DNA from: Opitutia bacterium UBA3151
Lineage (GTDB): Bacteria > Verrucomicrobiota > Verrucomicrobiia > Opitutales > Seribacteraceae
Reading direction: 5' to 3'
Length of the DNA: 36,060 bases
Assembly (NCBI GenBank): GCA_002364975.1
Contig: DEYT01000038.1
Location: forward strand, 1 to 36,060
In this document: positions 32,763-36,060 of the stretch, piece by piece
Layout of the letters: the number at the start of each line of letters is the position of its first letter
How positions within the stretch are numbered: position 1 is the first letter of the stretch
Notes under the pieces: generated by a model
What the model was told of the DNA's origin: nothing
Databases searched by the model: none
What the model saw: only the letters and a program-made list of their open reading frames with translations
Program-made: the position numbers and the translations under genes

Positions 32763-34022
32763 ATGAAAATCAGTATTTTATCTTTTCTTATTTTAATATC
32801 TTTGACTTTTAAGTCTGGTTGTACCTTTTCTGAAGTTTCGCAAAAAACAAAAGGTGCCTTTGAAAATAGTGCATCCTATTTGAAAAATTCCGGGAAGAAA
32901 GCCTATAAATCTAGCAAATGGGTACTGGGATTTGAAGAGGATGTTTCCAAAACTTTAAAACCCATGAGCGTATCAAAAAGAAAATTCGATGTTTTGCCTG
33001 ACGGAACTCAAGTCAATATTTACGTCATGACCAATGCGAATGGCATGCAGGTGAGTTTGCTTGATTATGGGGGAACGGTGAAAGAAATTAGCGTACCTGA
33101 CCGGAATGGGGAGTTTGCCAATGTGAGTTTAGGATTTTCTAAGATTAATGATTATGTGGAGAAAAGTCCTTACTTCGGTTGCATTACTGGTAGATATGCC
33201 AACCGCATTGCAGGGGGTAAGTTCTCACTTGATGGCGAGGAGTATCAACTTGCCACCAATAATGGTCCCAATCACTTACACGGAGGAGTGAAAGGTTTTG
33301 ATAAGCATATTTGGAAAACGAAAATTTCGGATATTGGGACGGCGGTGGTTTTTTCCAGAAAAAGTCCGGACGGTGAAGAGGGCTATCCTGGCAACCTTGA
33401 TTGTAAGGTTACTTATACCCTTACCAATGATAATGAATTAAAGGTCGATTATGTGGCAACTACGGACAAAGCAACCGTGATCAATCTCACAAATCATACA
33501 TACTTCAATCTTGCTGGTGAGGGAAAAGGAGATATTTTAGGGCACGAGTTGATGTTGCCAGGGAACCGCTTTGTGGCAACCGATTCAACTAACATTCCAA
33601 ATGCAATTAGTAAAGTAGCCGGCACCCCTTTTGATTTTAGAAAACCCACTGCCATTGGAGCCCGAATCGATCAAAATAAAACGCAGCTTAACTTTGGCAA
33701 AGGATATGACCACACTTGGATAGTACCCCAAAAAGAAGATGGGTTATCTTTGGCTGCTCGATTGAGAGACCCGTCTTCTGGAAGAGTACTTGAGATTTTT
33801 ACCGATCAGCCTGGAATTCAGATTTATACTGGAAATTATTTGGATGGAACCATTACTGGACATGGAGGAAAACCTTATCCCTATCGTTCTGGTATGTGCT
33901 TAGAGACTCAAGTATTCCCAGACAGTCCAAATCATCAGGGCGAAAAAGGTTGGATAAGTTGTGTGCTTCGTCCCGGTCAAAAATACACACATTCAACTAT
34001 TCATCGGTTTAAAACCGATTAA
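32763..34022 (+). CDS. galM: Aldose 1-epimerase (mutarotase) with N-terminal signal/lipoprotein-like leader
   Basis: This 419-residue protein has residues ~70-419 forming a GalM-type mutarotase, which interconverts alpha and beta anomers of hexoses. The catalytic acid is H245 (INLTNHTYFNLAG) and the base E381 (MCLETQVFPDSPN), with substrate His residues in GPNHLHGGVKGFD. The leader MKISILSFLILISLTFKSGC resembles a lipoprotein signal with Cys20, although Lys at -3 makes the lipobox imperfect. A polar linker of about 45 residues precedes the enzyme. The frame is open further upstream (from 32661, overlapping mutL), but the ATG at 32763 starts the signal peptide. A periplasmic or envelope location is inferred, unlike the usual cytoplasmic GalM. 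Confidence 0.94.
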   Translation: MKISILSFLILISLTFKSGCTFSEVSQKTKGAFENSASYLKNSGKKAYKSSKWVLGFEEDVSKTLKPMSVSKRKFDVLPDGTQVNIYVMTNANGMQVSLLDYGGTVKEISVPDRNGEFANVSLGFSKINDYVEKSPYFGCITGRYANRIAGGKFSLDGEEYQLATNNGPNHLHGGVKGFDKHIWKTKISDIGTAVVFSRKSPDGEEGYPGNLDCKVTYTLTNDNELKVDYVATTDKATVINLTNHTYFNLAGEGKGDILGHELMLPGNRFVATDSTNIPNAISKVAGTPFDFRKPTAIGARIDQNKTQLNFGKGYDHTWIVPQKEDGLSLAARLRDPSSGRVLEIFTDQPGIQIYTGNYLDGTITGHGGKPYPYRSGMCLETQVFPDSPNHQGEKGWISCVLRPGQKYTHSTIHRFKTD

Positions 34023-34048
34023 TTACATTTAAAATTGCATTAATTATC

Positions 34049-34067
34049 GCATTCTCGTGAAGAATGC
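34049..34067 (+). terminator. Perfect 7-bp hairpin after galM
   Basis: GCATTCT (34049-34055), loop CGTGA, then AGAATGC (34061-34067), 26 bases after the galM stop. The following bases are T-rich only after a gap of about 8, so it is an imperfect intrinsic terminator candidate, or the first element of the glgP leader. Confidence 0.33.
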
Positions 34068-34076
34068 TCATGCTTT

Positions 34077-34098
34077 GGTTCTTTTATAAGTTAGAACC
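34077..34098 (+). promoter_or_regulatory. Second inverted repeat just upstream of glgP
   Basis: GGTTCT (34077-34082) pairs with AGAACC (34093-34098) around a 10-base loop, 16 bases before the glgP ATG, followed by TTTAAATTTTTATT. It may be a terminator-type hairpin or an operator/translation-control element for glgP. It is the second perfect dyad in a 92-base gap. Confidence 0.28.
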
Positions 34099-34114
34099 GT
34101 TTAAATTTTTATTC

Positions 34115-36060
34115 ATGACTACAGTAGCGGAAAATGCATCCGAAACTTCTTCGTTCCCATCCAACATGGACACCTTAGTAGGTGATATGAAGGAGGCCAT
34201 AGTGCACCAACTTCGTCTAACCCTTGCAAGGCACTTGGATAATGCTACAAAGCGTGAAATATGGATGGCAACTTGTTTGGCAGTCCGGGAGAAAGTAGTT
34301 GACCGCTTTATTGAGACCCAGGCAGTGCACAACCAGGAGGATGTAAGAAGGGTCTATTATTTAAGCTTGGAATATTTGATGGGAAGACTACTTCACTCAA
34401 ACCTATGTAATCTTGGACTCGATAAAGTGGTTCAGCGAGCGCTTGCAGATTTAGGTTTTGAATATGAAGCCTTGAGTGAGGAGGAGCATGATATGGGTTT
34501 GGGAAATGGTGGTCTAGGGCGTCTAGCCGCATGTTTTTTAGATTCGATGGCAACCATGGATTTACCCGCTATTGGTTATGGTATTTATTACCAATTTGGT
34601 CTTTTTCGCCAAGACTTTGAGGATGGAAAACAAGTCGAACACCCGGATGATTGGCTGAAATATGGAAATCCTTGGGCCATTGTTCGACCTCAATATTCAC
34701 AACGAGTAAGACTTTATGGCAGGGTAGAGCATGCCTACGATGATCGTGGTGATTATAAACCGCAATGGGTGGAAACGAAATATGTAGAAGGTGTTCCTTA
34801 TGATCTTGCCGTCGTAGGCTTTGGTGCTGAAACCGTTAATTTCCTCCGTTTGTGGGAGGCCCGTGCTTCTGAGGAATTGGATTTGCAAGTTTTCAACCAA
34901 GGGGGCTATGTCGAAGCAGTTCGAGAAAAAGCGATGGGAGAAAGTATTTCAAAAGTGTTGTATCCCAATGATGAGACTGAGAGTGGGAAAGAACTCCGAT
35001 TAGTTCAGCAATACTTTTTCGTAGCATGCTCGATTCAGGATATGATCGCTCGCTTTCAGAGAAAGCATGATCAATGGGAACAATTTCCTGAAAAGGTGGT
35101 GGTGCAACTTAATGATACCCACCCAGCAGTTGCGATCTTAGAATTAATGAGAATCTTTTTAGACGAACAAAATATGACTTGGGAAGGAGCTTGGAAGCTA
35201 GTTCAGTCTACCTTTGCTTACACCAATCACACCCTCTTGCCGGAGGCACTGGAGACTTGGAGTGAGAGTTTGTTTGAAAAGGTATTACCTCGGCATCATC
35301 AGATTGTCCGGGAGATTAATCGAAGATTTGTCGAGAATGAACTGAACGAAAAATGGAAAGGGAATCCGGATAAGATACGAAGCTTGTCCATTGTAGCCGA
35401 TGGATCAATCCGTATGGCATTTCTTTCGGTGGTCGGAAGTCATTCTGTAAACGGGGTGGCAGCTCTACACACCAAGTTACTCAAGGGAAAACTACTCGCT
35501 GACTTTTCTAATCTTTATCCGAATCGTTTTAATAATAAGACCAATGGAATTACACCAAGGAGATGGTTATTAGGTTGTAATCCAGAACTTTCTGATCTGA
35601 TTAGCTCTGCAATTGGAAACCAATGGGTTAAGGACTTGGATCTCTTGCGAGGCTTGGATAAGTTTGCAGACGATCCGTCTTTCCAGAAGGATTTCATGGC
35701 GATTAAGAGAAAGAATAAGGAAATTCTCTCTCAGAAAGTTATCGAGAAGATGGACTTAGCTATTGATCCTGCTGCCCTGTTTGATTCCCAGATTAAGCGT
35801 CTGCATGAGTATAAAAGACAGCATCTTAACCTTTTGCATATTCTTACGCTTTATCGCCGGCTACTCCATAATCCTGACCTTGAGATTTCACCGCGGGTGT
35901 TTATTTTTGGAGCCAAGGCTGCCCCAGGGTACCACATTGCTAAAGTAATTATTCATGCAATTAATTTGGTAGCCAAAAGAATTAATCATGACGAGAGAGT
36001 AAAAGATAAGCTCAAAGTTGCCTACTGGCCAAACTATGGAGTTTCTTCCGCTGAGAGAAT
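34115..36060 (+). CDS. glgP: Glycogen/starch (alpha-glucan) phosphorylase, 3' partial
   Basis: The frame is open from the ATG at 34115 to the window edge (648 codons), with the remaining quarter or so of the usual 800-850 residues outside. The enzyme releases glucose-1-phosphate from alpha-1,4-glucans using PLP. Recognisable segments: VYYLSLEYLMGRLLHSNL, GLGNGGLGRLAACFLDSMAT, YGIYYQFGLFRQ, VVVQLNDTHPAVAILELMRI, YTNHTLLPEALETWS, LPRHHQIVREINRRF, NKTNGITPRRWLLGCNPEL, IKRLHEYKRQHLN and FGAKAAPGYHIAK. The PLP-lysine region lies beyond the window. No frameshift is seen. There is no Shine-Dalgarno; two hairpins precede the start. The allosteric N-terminus is short compared with animal enzymes. Confidence 0.97.
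   Translation, partial: MTTVAENASETSSFPSNMDTLVGDMKEAIVHQLRLTLARHLDNATKREIWMATCLAVREKVVDRFIETQAVHNQEDVRRVYYLSLEYLMGRLLHSNLCNLGLDKVVQRALADLGFEYEALSEEEHDMGLGNGGLGRLAACFLDSMATMDLPAIGYGIYYQFGLFRQDFEDGKQVEHPDDWLKYGNPWAIVRPQYSQRVRLYGRVEHAYDDRGDYKPQWVETKYVEGVPYDLAVVGFGAETVNFLRLWEARASEELDLQVFNQGGYVEAVREKAMGESISKVLYPNDETESGKELRLVQQYFFVACSIQDMIARFQRKHDQWEQFPEKVVVQLNDTHPAVAILELMRIFLDEQNMTWEGAWKLVQSTFAYTNHTLLPEALETWSESLFEKVLPRHHQIVREINRRFVENELNEKWKGNPDKIRSLSIVADGSIRMAFLSVVGSHSVNGVAALHTKLLKGKLLADFSNLYPNRFNNKTNGITPRRWLLGCNPELSDLISSAIGNQWVKDLDLLRGLDKFADDPSFQKDFMAIKRKNKEILSQKVIEKMDLAIDPAALFDSQIKRLHEYKRQHLNLLHILTLYRRLLHNPDLEISPRVFIFGAKAAPGYHIAKVIIHAINLVAKRINHDERVKDKLKVAYWPNYGVSSAER

Noticed and set aside
34084..35697. 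Minus-strand open frames opposite glgP
   Set aside because: They are antisense shadows; the plus-strand frame reads as glycogen phosphorylase without interruption.

Overview
This window is a 36-kb chromosomal segment of a Gram-negative bacterium, most likely a member of Verrucomicrobiota (PVC superphylum). The main taxonomic clue is a small gene at 25331-25729. It reads as the Minf_1886-type protein family, which I recall as largely restricted to Verrucomicrobia and Planctomycetes. The almost complete absence of Shine-Dalgarno sequences, the moderately AT-rich coding sequence and several exported orphan proteins do not conflict with that. The order or genus is not resolved by reading alone. 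Coding density is high, and no gap between genes exceeds about 160 bases.

Layout: (1) 1-2957 is the 3' part of a CPA1/NhaP-type Na+/H+ antiporter with a long cytoplasmic tail ending in a cyclic-nucleotide-binding domain. (2) 2971-3058 is tRNA-Ser(GGA), minus strand. (3) 3218-16901 is a colinear respiratory complex I operon, nuoB-C-D-E-F-G-H-I-J-K-L-M-N. Genes overlap by 4 bases or are 1-12 bases apart, apart from an 86-base gap before nuoJ. nuoA is not at its usual place. (4) 16955-17040 is tRNA-Leu(TAG). (5) 17045-25306 holds exported or membrane proteins of unknown role: a small secreted orphan (minus), a roughly 1930-residue secreted coiled-coil protein with its own C-terminal globular domain (plus), a Sel1-repeat exported protein (minus) and a zinc-ribbon membrane miniprotein (plus). 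(6) 25331-26283 holds the Minf_1886-family gene and a helix-turn-helix protein. (7) 26365-28445 holds class II fructose-bisphosphate aldolase and transaldolase, consecutive genes of the glycolysis/pentose-phosphate interface. (8) 28519-36060 holds a ribbon-helix-helix-like protein, a DUF255/YyaL-type thioredoxin-fold protein (minus), mutL, a membrane-anchored-looking aldose 1-epimerase, and the 5' two thirds of glycogen phosphorylase, which runs off the window end.

How it fits together: complex I couples NADH oxidation to ion pumping, and the Na+/H+ antiporter next door would act on the same ion gradients. Aldolase, transaldolase, aldose epimerase and glycogen phosphorylase are central sugar-handling enzymes. 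The least explained part is 17.0-25.3 kb. Its centre is the giant cysteine-free coiled-coil protein, preceded by a TATAAT box abutting a perfect 9-bp inverted repeat in a divergent promoter region. I regard this block as the best candidate for something undescribed, but that it forms a system is inference. Other points to re-examine are a MutL whose endonuclease metal motifs are degenerate, the missing nuoA, a roughly 110-residue insertion in the antiporter, and several dyad-symmetric intergenic sites.
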